A stretch of 64,000 bases of DNA from Lentibacillus amyloliquefaciens (GTDB lineage Bacteria; Bacillota; Bacilli; Bacillales; Amphibacillaceae). The stretch is from the NCBI RefSeq assembly GCF_001307805.1, contig NZ_CP013862.1, positions 3,720,001-3,784,000 of the forward strand, read 5' to 3'. How positions within the stretch are numbered: position 1 is the stretch's first letter; each line of letters starts with the position of its first letter. The notes beneath the pieces were generated by a model. The model worked only from the letters and a program-made list of their open reading frames with translations. It made no database searches and was not told where the DNA came from. Positions 49,000 through 57,741 of the stretch are shown here, in pieces. The position numbers were made by a program, and so were the translations under genes.

Positions 49000-49440
49000 A
49001 TGGACAATATTAAGGGAAACATTCAAAAAATAAAACATTTCAACCGTTTCTACTTGCGGATGATGGGATTATTCTCGCAGTATGATGATCAAAGTACCTA
49101 TTCCGCAACGGAAGCGATGATTCTGTTTGAAATACATTCGGTTGAAAAATGTACGGCTTCATACTTAGCGGATTATTTTTTATTGGATAAAGGGTATGTC
49201 AGCCGTCTATTAAAACGGCTTTCCAAAAAAGGTATAATCGAAAAGTTTCCATCTACAGAAGATCGTCGAATACAATATCTCGAAATGACTGATAAAGGGG
49301 AGGGAGACTTACGAGCGCTCTCGAAACATGCAAACGCAAATGTTGAAAACATGATTGCAGGAATACCTGGAAAAGAAACCGATCAATTGGTTCAGGCCAT
49401 GCGTCAAATTGAAATGATATTGAAACAACATGAGCGTTGA
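49000..49440 (+). CDS. MarR-family transcriptional regulator
   Basis: A 146-residue winged-helix regulator. The HTH region is TASYLADYFLLDKGYVSRLLKRLSKKG-like (about residues 53-80) and the wing contains STEDRRIQYLEMTDKG, both standard for MarR. The ATG at 49000 is preferred over an in-frame GTG at 48985; the ribosome site (AAGTGGA) is weak. It is divergent from the symporter and upstream of the M24 gene and probably controls both in response to the solute. Confidence 0.88.
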   Translation: MDNIKGNIQKIKHFNRFYLRMMGLFSQYDDQSTYSATEAMILFEIHSVEKCTASYLADYFLLDKGYVSRLLKRLSKKGIIEKFPSTEDRRIQYLEMTDKGEGDLRALSKHANANVENMIAGIPGKETDQLVQAMRQIEMILKQHER

Positions 49441-49519
49441 ACCCGGCACTAGGGAGAGATAGGTAGTAGGGGGCAGTATACAGTTTGTACATCATCTGAT
49501 TCAGAGGAGGAACGGACTT

Positions 49520-50695
49520 ATGTTATTATCTATTCCAAATGAAGAATTTAAGGCACGTCAGGCGGATTTTTTTAACAAGTTGCTCGAAAAGAAATGTGAT
49601 GCAGCTGTTATATTTGCGGCGACTGATATTTTTTATTTGACAGGATTCCATTTCATTGCAACAGAACGACCGATTGGTCTGCTGGTTGATCCAAATGACA
49701 AGTGGCACTTAATCGTACCCCGACTGGAGCATGAGCACGCAGAGGAATACGCTGTTATGGACCACGTGCATTCCTATCCTGAATATCCTGGCACGAAGCA
49801 TCCAATGAAATATGTAAAAGAAGTCCTGCAGTTCTATGGATTCGAAGGCAAAACAATCGGGTATGATTCAATCAGCTATGGTTCGCCAATGGGCTATCGC
49901 GGGCCAACCATTGATACCTTGATCGAAGCTGATTTCGTGTCGCTTTATGGTATCATTGAGGAAATGCGGTTCGTGAAATCTCCTAATGAAATTGAATTAA
50001 TCAAAGAATCGTGTCGTTGGGGAAATTTGGCACATAGGCTGTTGCAAAAATACACAAAATCAGGTATCAGTGAAATCGAAATTACCGGCAAGGCGTCACA
50101 AGAAGCGACATTGACTATGATTGAGACATTGGGATCCGATTATAAACCACACGGCCAGACAGCTTCTGCGACGTTCAGAGGCCAGGTAGGCTCCGAATCC
50201 GCCTTTCCGCATGCGGTTACACAAAACGTGATCATGTCAAAAGGGGATACGCTGGTGACCGGCGCGGCTGCAGCGGTGTTCGGTTATGACAGTGAGCTGG
50301 AGCGAACGATGTTTGTTGAAGAAGTATCCAAGGAACAGGAAAAATATTTCAATTATATGTACAATGCCCAAGAAGTTGCCTTAAATGCCATTAAATCCGG
50401 CGCTACATATGCTTCTGTAGAGGAGCAGGTGCAGGCTTACTATAAACAGGAAGGTATCACAGAGCTGACGAAACATCATACGGGTCACAATATTGGGCTT
50501 TTGATTCATGAAGCACCATTCTTTGATTTAGGCGATGACACCATTATTGAACCCGGTATGGTGGTCACGGTTGAACCGGGCATTTATGTTAAAGGCGTTG
50601 GAGGCTTCAGACACTCTGATACGGTGTTGGTAACGGAAAACGGCATTGAAATGCTCACCTATTATCCGAGGGATTTGGAGTCGCTTATTTGTTGA
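49520..50695 (+). CDS. M24 pita-bread fold protein, creatinase-like
   Basis: A 391-residue protein with an N-terminal creatinase/prolidase domain (about 10-150) and a C-terminal pita-bread domain (about 155-385). Typical M24 peptidases bind two metals through Asp, Asp, His, Glu, Glu. Here the regions read VTGAAAAVFGYDSELERTMF, HHTGHNIGLLIHE, VTVEPGIY and GFRHSDTVLV: both aspartates and the last glutamate are replaced, while the histidines and one glutamate remain. GYxxxLERTxF is also how creatinase reads, and creatinase lacks metals. A hydrolase for a C-N bond other than proline peptides is therefore more likely. GAGGAGGAAC precedes the ATG. Confidence 0.8.
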   Translation: MLLSIPNEEFKARQADFFNKLLEKKCDAAVIFAATDIFYLTGFHFIATERPIGLLVDPNDKWHLIVPRLEHEHAEEYAVMDHVHSYPEYPGTKHPMKYVKEVLQFYGFEGKTIGYDSISYGSPMGYRGPTIDTLIEADFVSLYGIIEEMRFVKSPNEIELIKESCRWGNLAHRLLQKYTKSGISEIEITGKASQEATLTMIETLGSDYKPHGQTASATFRGQVGSESAFPHAVTQNVIMSKGDTLVTGAAAAVFGYDSELERTMFVEEVSKEQEKYFNYMYNAQEVALNAIKSGATYASVEEQVQAYYKQEGITELTKHHTGHNIGLLIHEAPFFDLGDDTIIEPGMVVTVEPGIYVKGVGGFRHSDTVLVTENGIEMLTYYPRDLESLIC

Positions 50696-50835
50696 GGTGA
50701 TTGGGGATAACATTTTAATCATCGTGAGATCCACAAAACGATTTCAGGCGATCGATATACAGCTCCGGCTGCATTTTTAAAAAGAGCAATTTTGAAGTTA
50801 ATTCTAATAATAATTCTGAGGAGTTATGAACATCT

Positions 50836-51960
50836 ATGGATATTTCGGCAGAATTAGCCCAAGCAATTGTGTCAAATATGGAAGAAATAATACATCAAGA
50901 CATCAACTATATTAACACCGAAGGAATAATTATAGCCAGTACGAATACCAACCGAATTGGCACCTACCATGGAGGAGGGAAAAAAGTAAAGGAAACAAAT
51001 GATGATTTAATTATAAGGTATGATGGGGAATATACTGGTTCACGAAAAGGTATTAACTTGCCAATTTATTTTGAGAATACAATTGTTGGGGTTATTGGAA
51101 TCACTGGAGAAAAACAAGAAGTAGAAAAATTCGGGGCAATCATTAAGAGTATGACGGAATTACTAATTAAAAATGCATATTTAACCAATATTAAAAATAA
51201 GGCAAGAGAAAACCAGAGAATGATTATTGAAGAGCTATTATTCAATGATGAAAACGAAGAAAGTATTTTTATGAGTCGATTAAAGGTTTTCAATATAAAG
51301 GAAAATGTTCCGAGAATAGTTATTGTTTCAGAGGTGTTAAACGAAGATTTTCCTGCGCTCGACATTAAAGATAGGGTTATCGATTTATTTGATCATAAGT
51401 TAATGAAGAATCCTGACAATCTAATGATGCAGAATAAAAACAATATTATCATGATATTGCAGAACGTTTCACGTGAGAATGTATTAACAATGTTAAAAGA
51501 TATAAACCAAATCGTAAAAAAAGAGCACGGGTTACAACTTAAATTTGGGATAGGAACTATAGAAACAAAACTACATAAAATAAGGGGATCTTATAAAAAA
51601 GCGAGCATTGCATTAGATTGGGTATTGTCATCCAAAGAGATAGATATTAACTACTATGATGATATGGATATAGAATTAATAATTGAGAATGTAACCGAAG
51701 ATACAAAGAATGAATTTTATAAGAAGGTAATTGGAAATTTAAAGCCTGGTGATTTCAGTGAATATAAAGAGATTATTAGTCTTTTTGAAAAGTTCAATGG
51801 ATCGATTCAACAAATTTCAGAGTCAATGTTTATCCACAAAAATACGTTGCAATATAAATTAAATAAATTGCATAAAATGACAGGGTATGATATTAGAAAC
51901 TATAAAGATTTTACAATTATTAAACTAGCTTATTTGTTAACTGAAAATCAAAATACTTAA
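50836..51960 (+). CDS. CdaR-family sugar-diacid/glycerate regulator
   Basis: A 374-residue transcription regulator with an N-terminal sugar-diacid recognition domain (about 5-135; IINTEGIIIASTNTNRIGTYH-like region) and a C-terminal PucR-type helix-turn-helix (about 315-370; SESMFIHKNTLQYKLNKL). CdaR proteins activate genes for glucarate, galactarate and glycerate use. The next gene downstream is a glycerate kinase, which fits. GAGGAG precedes the ATG by 12 bases. The gene is distinctly AT-rich compared with the chromosome to the left. Confidence 0.88.
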   Translation: MDISAELAQAIVSNMEEIIHQDINYINTEGIIIASTNTNRIGTYHGGGKKVKETNDDLIIRYDGEYTGSRKGINLPIYFENTIVGVIGITGEKQEVEKFGAIIKSMTELLIKNAYLTNIKNKARENQRMIIEELLFNDENEESIFMSRLKVFNIKENVPRIVIVSEVLNEDFPALDIKDRVIDLFDHKLMKNPDNLMMQNKNNIIMILQNVSRENVLTMLKDINQIVKKEHGLQLKFGIGTIETKLHKIRGSYKKASIALDWVLSSKEIDINYYDDMDIELIIENVTEDTKNEFYKKVIGNLKPGDFSEYKEIISLFEKFNGSIQQISESMFIHKNTLQYKLNKLHKMTGYDIRNYKDFTIIKLAYLLTENQNT

Positions 51961-52000
51961 TTATTAATCTGGCTAAGTGTAATTAACTTTGTGACATGCC

Positions 52001-52334
52001 TGATTACAGCCATCAAAATGTACCACCCAAGCCATATTATTCACCACTGAATGACAAGAAATTTACCACCAAATGATAGTTTTTTTACCAGTCTTTATAC
52101 AGAATAAAGCACTTATATGGAACAGACTCAGAGCCACAGCGAAGCGGATTGCCATTGGTTGTAACGCCCGATTCTAAGTCAATGGTGTCGCGCTACTGAA
52201 TTCGCACTATCTTGGGCAAAGCAGAGTGCCTCTTTTACTGCGTGGTAAAGCGAGTTGGCATTGCCTGGTAAATTGTTTGTCAAACATTGGTACAAAAGAT
52301 GGCAGAAGTGGTAAAAAAACACTGGTCGTAATCA
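52001..52334. repeat. Transposon-end remnant with long imperfect inverted repeats (IS21-like?)
   Basis: TGATTACAGCCA (52001-52012) is matched at 10 of 12 bases by the complement of TGGTCGTAATCA (52323-52334). Inside, the two arms share several further blocks such as TGGTAAATT, CTTGTCA/TTTGTCA and GTGGTA over about 75 bases. Multiple subterminal repeats recall IS21-type ends, and no transposase remains. The element fills most of the gap between cdaR and the glycerate kinase gene. Confidence 0.5.
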
Positions 52335-52341
52335 CACGCCT

Positions 52342-52399
52342 AACAAAAACAAACAATCTATGTTATGCATAACATATGCATAGCTTTTTTTGTTTGTTA
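52342..52399. promoter_or_regulatory. Long hairpin with central 18-bp palindrome upstream of the glycerate kinase gene
   Basis: TATGTTATGCATAACATA (52359-52376) is a perfect palindrome. It is enclosed by CTATG/CATAG and by AAACAAACAA/TTTGTTTGTT arms, with a T-run on the right. It may be a bidirectional terminator or an operator (for CdaR, for example). Confidence 0.45.
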
Positions 52400-52416
52400 T
52401 TTTGTTATATAGAACA

Positions 52417-52473
52417 TAGACCTTTGAAGAAACCAATCCTATAATGAATAATAAGTTAAAGAAAGCGTTTTCT
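52417..52473 (+). promoter_or_regulatory. Promoter and cre-like site of the glycerate operon
   Basis: TAGACC (52417-52422), 17 bases, TATAAT (52440-52445). AGAAAGCGTTTTCT (52460-52473) is a palindromic cre-like sequence matching the consensus except for its two outer bases, about 20 bases past the -10 and 27 bases before the TTG start. Confidence 0.6.
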
Positions 52474-52500
52474 AATGTTGATTGGATTGGAAGTGGTAGT

Positions 52501-53666
52501 TTGAATATTGTTATTGCGACAGACTCATTTAAAGGTAGCGCATCTACATTTGAAGTTGCAGATTCCATCGAGAAAGGTATTAAAAATTTGGAACCGTTTG
52601 CGAGTATTAACAAGTTCCCGATTTCAGATGGTGGTGAAGGAACAGTTGACGCGCTGGTCGCTGCATCAAATGGAAAATTTATTGAAAAAGAAGTTACAAA
52701 CCCATTAGGTGAAAAAGTTTCGGCTAGATTGGGGCTTTTAGAGAATAATATAGCAGTCATTGCAATGGCTGAAGCATCAGGGTTGACACTTATAAAAGAG
52801 GATGAAAAAAATCCCTTTAAAACAACAACTTATGGTACTGGAGAGTTAATTAAAGCTGCATTGGATTTAGGCGTAGATGAAATCCTAATTGGGATAGGTG
52901 GCAGTGCTACCAACGATGGGGAGCAGGAATGGCACAAGCACTTGGCGTTTCTTTAAAGGATGGAAATGGTGATCCAATTGGGTTTGGCGCTGAAGCTTTA
53001 GAGAACTTAGAGGTAGTAGACGTGACAAATATTGATAACAGAATAAAAGGTACAAAAGTTACCGTTTTTTCAGATGTAGTTAATCCATTGTGTGGCTTGA
53101 ATGGTGCTTCTTATATATATGGACCGCAAAAAGGGGCATCAGAAGAGGATGTGAAATGGCTTGACCAACTATTATACAAATATGGTGGGACACTGGAAAA
53201 GCAATTGAACATGCCTGTTATGAATGAAAAAGGGTCAGGAGCTGCTGGTGGACTTGGAGCGGGGTTATTGGCTTTTTGTAATGCTGAGATACACCCTGGT
53301 GTCAATAAAATACTGGAAAAAACTAAATTGGAAGATCATATACAAAATGCAGATTTAGTCATAACCGGCGAAGGGAAAATGGATTCTCAATCTGTATATG
53401 GAAAGGCACCAATTGGGGTGGCAAAGATAGCGCAAAAATATAATGTCCCTGTAATTGCCATAGTCGGAAGTGAAGGTAGTGATATTAGAGAAGTTTATAA
53501 GCATGGAATTGATCTTGTTATCGATATTATCAATAAACCGATGGATTTAAATAAAGCAATGGAAAACGCTTGTGAATTGATTGAATATGCCGGCGAAAAG
53601 GCAATAAGGTCGTTTAAATTAAAGGATAAATCACTTGAATGGAGGGAACCGTATGAGTTTGTCTAA
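52501..53666 (+). pseudogene. Glycerate kinase, frameshifted in a G-run
   Basis: Glycerate kinase (GarK/GlxK type) phosphorylates D-glycerate to phosphoglycerate. Frame 1 (TTG at 52501 with GGAAGTGG upstream) starts LNIVIATDSFKGSAS and runs through SDGGEGTVDALVAA to IGGSATNDG; the natural continuation (GAGMAQALGVSLKDG) is in another frame and runs to 53666 with GSGAAGGLGAGLLAF and TGEGKMDSQS. Adding one G to the GGGG at 52918-52921 restores a full-length enzyme of about 389 residues. Either the gene is inactive or phase-variable in this strain, or the base was missed in sequencing. Confidence 0.85.
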
Positions 53667-53892
53667 GAAGGTGCTTTTTGTTCTATTTAATGTTGTTTAT
53701 TTCACATTTGATTGGATCGTACTACCTTATGTGCCAAACCCTATATTGTTTGGCTGGATTCCTTTACAAATGTTTTTACTCTTTACGCTTCCATTGATGG
53801 CAGCTACAGTTTGGGGTCTCTATTTTAACAATTTTTTCAATACTCAAAAGCATGTGAAGTATAATACTGATGGGAAGGAGCCGGCACAATGA
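53653..53892 (+). CDS. DUF3311 small membrane protein
   Basis: A 79-residue protein with two membrane helices (about 5-22 and 35-57), of the DUF3311 family, similar to B. subtilis YhjC. GGAGGG at 53641-53646 supports the ATG at 53653, which overlaps the end of the glycerate kinase frame. It overlaps the SSF gene by four bases (ATGA). DUF3311 proteins are constant partners of one SSF subgroup and are probably a small subunit of the transporter. Confidence 0.88.
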   Translation: MSLSKKVLFVLFNVVYFTFDWIVLPYVPNPILFGWIPLQMFLLFTLPLMAATVWGLYFNNFFNTQKHVKYNTDGKEPAQ

Positions 53893-55457
53893 ATGCAAGT
53901 GTATTAATTATTATTGGAATATTCATTTATGGTCTTGTCCTGATATATCATGGTTTCAGGTCTTTCAAAGCTACAAGCAAATCATCTGAAGCTTTCTTTA
54001 CAGCTGACCGTGGTATTAATCCGTTCGTTTTACTTGCAACTACCGCTATTTCCGTGTTTTCTGCTCTCGCCTTCTATGGCGTTCCTGCAGCAATATACCG
54101 AGAGGGAATTGGGTATCTGTCAAACACGGGTGGAATGATTGCGGGCCTGCTTTTCGTTGTTATTGGCTATCGTCTTTGGATTTTAGGAAAAGAATATGGT
54201 TTTACTACACCTGTTGACTTTTTACGATCACGTTATAATTCCGATGCTTATGGTCTATTGGTTGCATGCGTGTTGGTTATATTTATCGTACCTTATGTAG
54301 CTATGCAGCTTATAGCAATTGGTGATGCTGCGGTTGAGACAACGAATGGAATGTTACCTTACATTTTAGCTGTTGGGTTTGCAACAATTGTAGTATCTCT
54401 TCATATTATTGGTGGCGGCTTAAAATCAGTCGCATGGATGGATGCTTTTCACTTTATACTAGGAGCTGGTACTTTAATTGTTTTGGTTGTTTATTTAACA
54501 TTAACCTATTTCCCTAACGGTGGATTAGCTCAAGCAGTAAATACTATGCTGGATAACCCGGAATTAGCACCACTATTATCTCATCCAGGGCCAAATGGAA
54601 CGTTCAATTGGCAAGGAACACTATCCAATGTATTAACTGGTGCAGTAGCAACAGTAGTTTGGCCACATATATTTATGAGAATGTATGTGGCTGCGAGTAA
54701 GGATACTTTCAGGTCAATGTCATGGTCGTTGCCTGTTGCGTATGTTTTTGTTTATTTCCTAATCGCAATATTAGGTGGAATTTTGGCGCCGGCTATTCTA
54801 GGACCGAATGTAGCTGATACTGACAGCATTGTATCACTTTTATCTACTGAGTATGCGCCGCCTATTCTATCCTTTTTGTCTTTACTTTGCTTGTTTGCTT
54901 TTGGTGTTTCAACAGCAGACTCATTACTTTTATCAGCAAGTGCTATTGGCTCAAGGGACATATACGTGCGCCATGCATTTGAATTGAAGGGCAAAAGTGT
55001 CGAACCTAGAAAAGTAGTTCATTTTGGCCGTATATTACTTGTTATCTTAATGGTTTTAACACTAATTGTGGTCGCCTTAAGACCTGCATATATTGTTGAT
55101 TATGCATATGCTCTGTCCTCTCCATTTTTTGCGCAAATTTTACCAGCTACTGTTGGAGGTTTGTTTTGGAAAAAAGGTACAAAAGAAGGGGCATTTGCAG
55201 GTACTATATTAGGATTGATTGTTACTACTGTTTTCACATTCTTTGTGACCCCTCCTCTTGGTTTTTCGGCCTTGGCATGGGCATTAATGGCGAATGCAGC
55301 AGCTTATATTGGAGTCAGCCTTATTACAAAAGCTCCTGAGGAAACAATTAATAAGTATATTGTGAGAGTTGATTCAATTATTAATGCAGGCACTGAAATG
55401 AACTCAGCCGTTGATTCATCCTTATCAGCACTGAATAATGGAAAGGAAATCAAATAA
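53889..55457 (+). CDS. Sodium:solute symporter (SSF), YhjB-like
   Basis: A 522-residue transporter with about 13 membrane helices. SSF features include FFTADRGINPFVLLATTAISVFSA-like sequence near 35-60, the central FGVSTADSLLLSASAIGSRDIY (about 338-358), and a C-terminal tail. GGAAGGAG precedes the ATG. It is coupled to the DUF3311 gene and lies between glycerate kinase and CoA-ester genes, which suggests a hydroxy acid, keto acid or other small carboxylate as the substrate; this is inference. Confidence 0.87.
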   Translation: MNASVLIIIGIFIYGLVLIYHGFRSFKATSKSSEAFFTADRGINPFVLLATTAISVFSALAFYGVPAAIYREGIGYLSNTGGMIAGLLFVVIGYRLWILGKEYGFTTPVDFLRSRYNSDAYGLLVACVLVIFIVPYVAMQLIAIGDAAVETTNGMLPYILAVGFATIVVSLHIIGGGLKSVAWMDAFHFILGAGTLIVLVVYLTLTYFPNGGLAQAVNTMLDNPELAPLLSHPGPNGTFNWQGTLSNVLTGAVATVVWPHIFMRMYVAASKDTFRSMSWSLPVAYVFVYFLIAILGGILAPAILGPNVADTDSIVSLLSTEYAPPILSFLSLLCLFAFGVSTADSLLLSASAIGSRDIYVRHAFELKGKSVEPRKVVHFGRILLVILMVLTLIVVALRPAYIVDYAYALSSPFFAQILPATVGGLFWKKGTKEGAFAGTILGLIVTTVFTFFVTPPLGFSALAWALMANAAAYIGVSLITKAPEETINKYIVRVDSIINAGTEMNSAVDSSLSALNNGKEIK

Positions 55458-56026
55458 TGGATAACTTTATCCCTTTAAACATCTATGGTATCGGTATAAA
55501 ACATCCACAAAATTGGCAAATTTTTATCAACCCTAATAATAAATTTACGTTTCATGAGGGTTTGATTAAAATTGATAAAGTTACGATTGCTAAGAAAACA
55601 GCTACTTCTTTATCAATTAGATGGGCTAACATGAGAGAAAATGTTAACTTGGATGACTATATAAATGTCTTAGAAAAACAGTTCCAAAAGAAAGAAAAAA
55701 GAAGCCGGCATAAAGACAGGTATAAAATTAATGAAAAAATAAAATGTACAGTAGACGGAAAAAATGCTTACTTATTAAAAAATGAGTTCGTAGCTAACCA
55801 CAGTATTTATCGTATTTTTGGAAAAGATGAGTTGGTTAAGGTATTGCAACTACTATTTTATTCAGAACAGTCTAATAGAATGGTTGTGGCCTCTTTATCA
55901 ACGACTCCGGAAGAACTTGAGGAAAATGAAGACACTTTTATAGAAATTCTTATGTCTTTGCATGAACAAATCGACCAAACAGCTAAGAATGACGCTCATT
56001 ATTGGCCAATGGTCTCTGAAGGTTAA
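55457..56026 (+). CDS. Protein of unknown function coupled to the symporter
   Basis: A 189-residue protein that I do not recognise. It starts inside the symporter stop (TAATG), with GGAAAGGA upstream, so it is translated with it. There is no signal peptide or membrane segment. The start IPLNIYGIGIKHPQNWQIFINP and the alternation of short strands and basic loops resemble the PsbP/Mog1-like or DUF1795-type fold by eye, which is weak evidence. A basic stretch (KKEKRSRHKDRYK) is near residues 75-87. Confidence 0.7.
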   Translation: MDNFIPLNIYGIGIKHPQNWQIFINPNNKFTFHEGLIKIDKVTIAKKTATSLSIRWANMRENVNLDDYINVLEKQFQKKEKRSRHKDRYKINEKIKCTVDGKNAYLLKNEFVANHSIYRIFGKDELVKVLQLLFYSEQSNRMVVASLSTTPEELEENEDTFIEILMSLHEQIDQTAKNDAHYWPMVSEG

Positions 56027-56128
56027 AAGTTTAACTGCAGGGTTATGACTGTATAACCCTGCTACCATAATTCATTTAAATATTTTGTTTTAAAATGAAA
56101 GATGCTTTATATAGGTGGTGTAAAACAA

Positions 56129-57738
56129 TTGATTTCTGGAAGCAATTATTGGAATGAAACCATTAATAAGAATCTCACTATGAAGCGTTTAAATAATAAG
56201 GAATATCAAACATTTGACAATATGAATCAAAATATGTACCAAGTCTTGAAAAAAAATGTTAACGAAGCCCCACATAAAATTGGAGTAGTTGATACAAACG
56301 GAGAGAATTATACGTATGATGAATTACTAGATTTAGCTGATAAATTATCATCTTATCTGATTAAGGAACTTCAGATCGAAAAAGGAAAACACATAGGATT
56401 ATTATTATATAATTCTGTTGAATTCATTATTGCCTTTTTGGCAGCCCAGAAATTAGGTGCCGTCATTGTTCCATTTCCTACAAAATATAAAGAACCTGAG
56501 ATTGTGTCTCTCGTTGAGAAAAGTCATTGTGATTTGCTAATTGTTGATAAGGCTTTTCATTCTTGGGTACAAAAAAATAACGATAATGTTATCCTATGTG
56601 ATTCCCAACAAAAAAAGAATTTATTTGATATTGATCTAAATGAATATGAAGCCATTGAAACGAGTGAAATTGGATCGTTAGAAGATGTAGCTATTCTTAT
56701 GTTTACTTCGGGCACTACATCACACAGCAAAGGCGTAGTTATTAGAAATTTCAATATTCAACATGCTATTACAAGCTATCATAGAATATTGGATGTTGAT
56801 GAAAAAGATTCGACCATTTTAGCTATCCCTATTTATAATGTAACTGGTTTAATTGCAACCGTATCTTTGTTTTTAAAGTGTAAGGGAACAATTCATATTC
56901 ATAAGTTTTTTGATCCAAAACAAGTTTTATCAGACATTCAAGAACATGGAATTTCTTTTTATCATGCTTCTCCTACGATTTTTACATTAATGCTGGAGGA
57001 AATGAAGTCTTTTTCTAAATTACCAAGTTTGACTAAAATAGCCTGTGGTGGCGCCAATATGCCTGCCGAACAAATAAAAGAACTTAAAGAATGGTTGCCA
57101 AACATGGAGTTTAGGACAATATATGGGCTATCCGAGACAGCTTCACCAGCCACTATATTTCCGACTGATGCATCTCAGAGCCATCATATTGGTTCATCAG
57201 GCCAACCTATTCCAGGGTTGTCTATTAAAATTGTTGATGACTTTGAGAACGAATTACCAGTTTGCCAAACAGGTGAAATTTTACTTAAAGGGACAAATGT
57301 AATTGCAGCATATTATAATCAGCAGTCAGATTTGATTACAGATGATAACTGGCTGAAAACAGGGGATATAGGTTATATCAATAAAGATGGTTACCTATAT
57401 GTTGTTGATAGAAAAAAAGATTTAATCAATCGAGGCGGAGAGAAAATTTACAGTATGGATGTTGAAAACGTTATACGCCAAATCGGGGGGTTAATGAAGT
57501 TGCTGTCGTAGGAGTTAAGGATGAGATATATGGTGAAATCCCAGTTGCAGTTATTTCTTTAAAAGAGGGCTATGATTTGGAATCCATGTTCATTGAATCA
57601 ATACTAAAGGACAAATTGGCAAAATATGAAATACCAGCTTATTATTATTTCGTTGATGGGGTTCTTAAAACAAAAAATGGGAAGATAGACAAAAAAAGAA
57701 TAAGAGGAAATTTGGAAAATCAAAAGGAGTGTATCTAA
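56129..57738 (+). pseudogene. Class I acyl-CoA ligase (AMP-forming), frameshifted in a G-run
   Basis: Adenylate-forming ligase that would activate a carboxylic acid to its CoA thioester. The TTG at 56129 has AGGTGGTG upstream. Frame 1 has the AMP motif LMFTSGTTSHSKGV, YGLSETASP, and TGDIGYINKDGYLYVVDRKKD, then breaks at GGGGGG (57485-57490). With one extra G it continues VNEVAVVGVKDEIYGEIPVAV and ends KTKNGKIDKKRIRGNLEN..., the catalytic-lysine region, stopping at 57738. Without that tail the enzyme (about 460 residues) lacks most of its C-terminal lid and should be inactive. This may be a mutation, phase variation or a sequencing error. Confidence 0.85.
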
Positions 57739-57741
57739 TAA

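Noticed and set aside
52130..52175. Possible further copy of the two-hairpin repeat (AACGCCCGATTCTA)
   Set aside because: Only the linker-like string is shared; the flanking hairpins and the CACTTTAT end are missing, and the block lies inside the transposon-end remnant.
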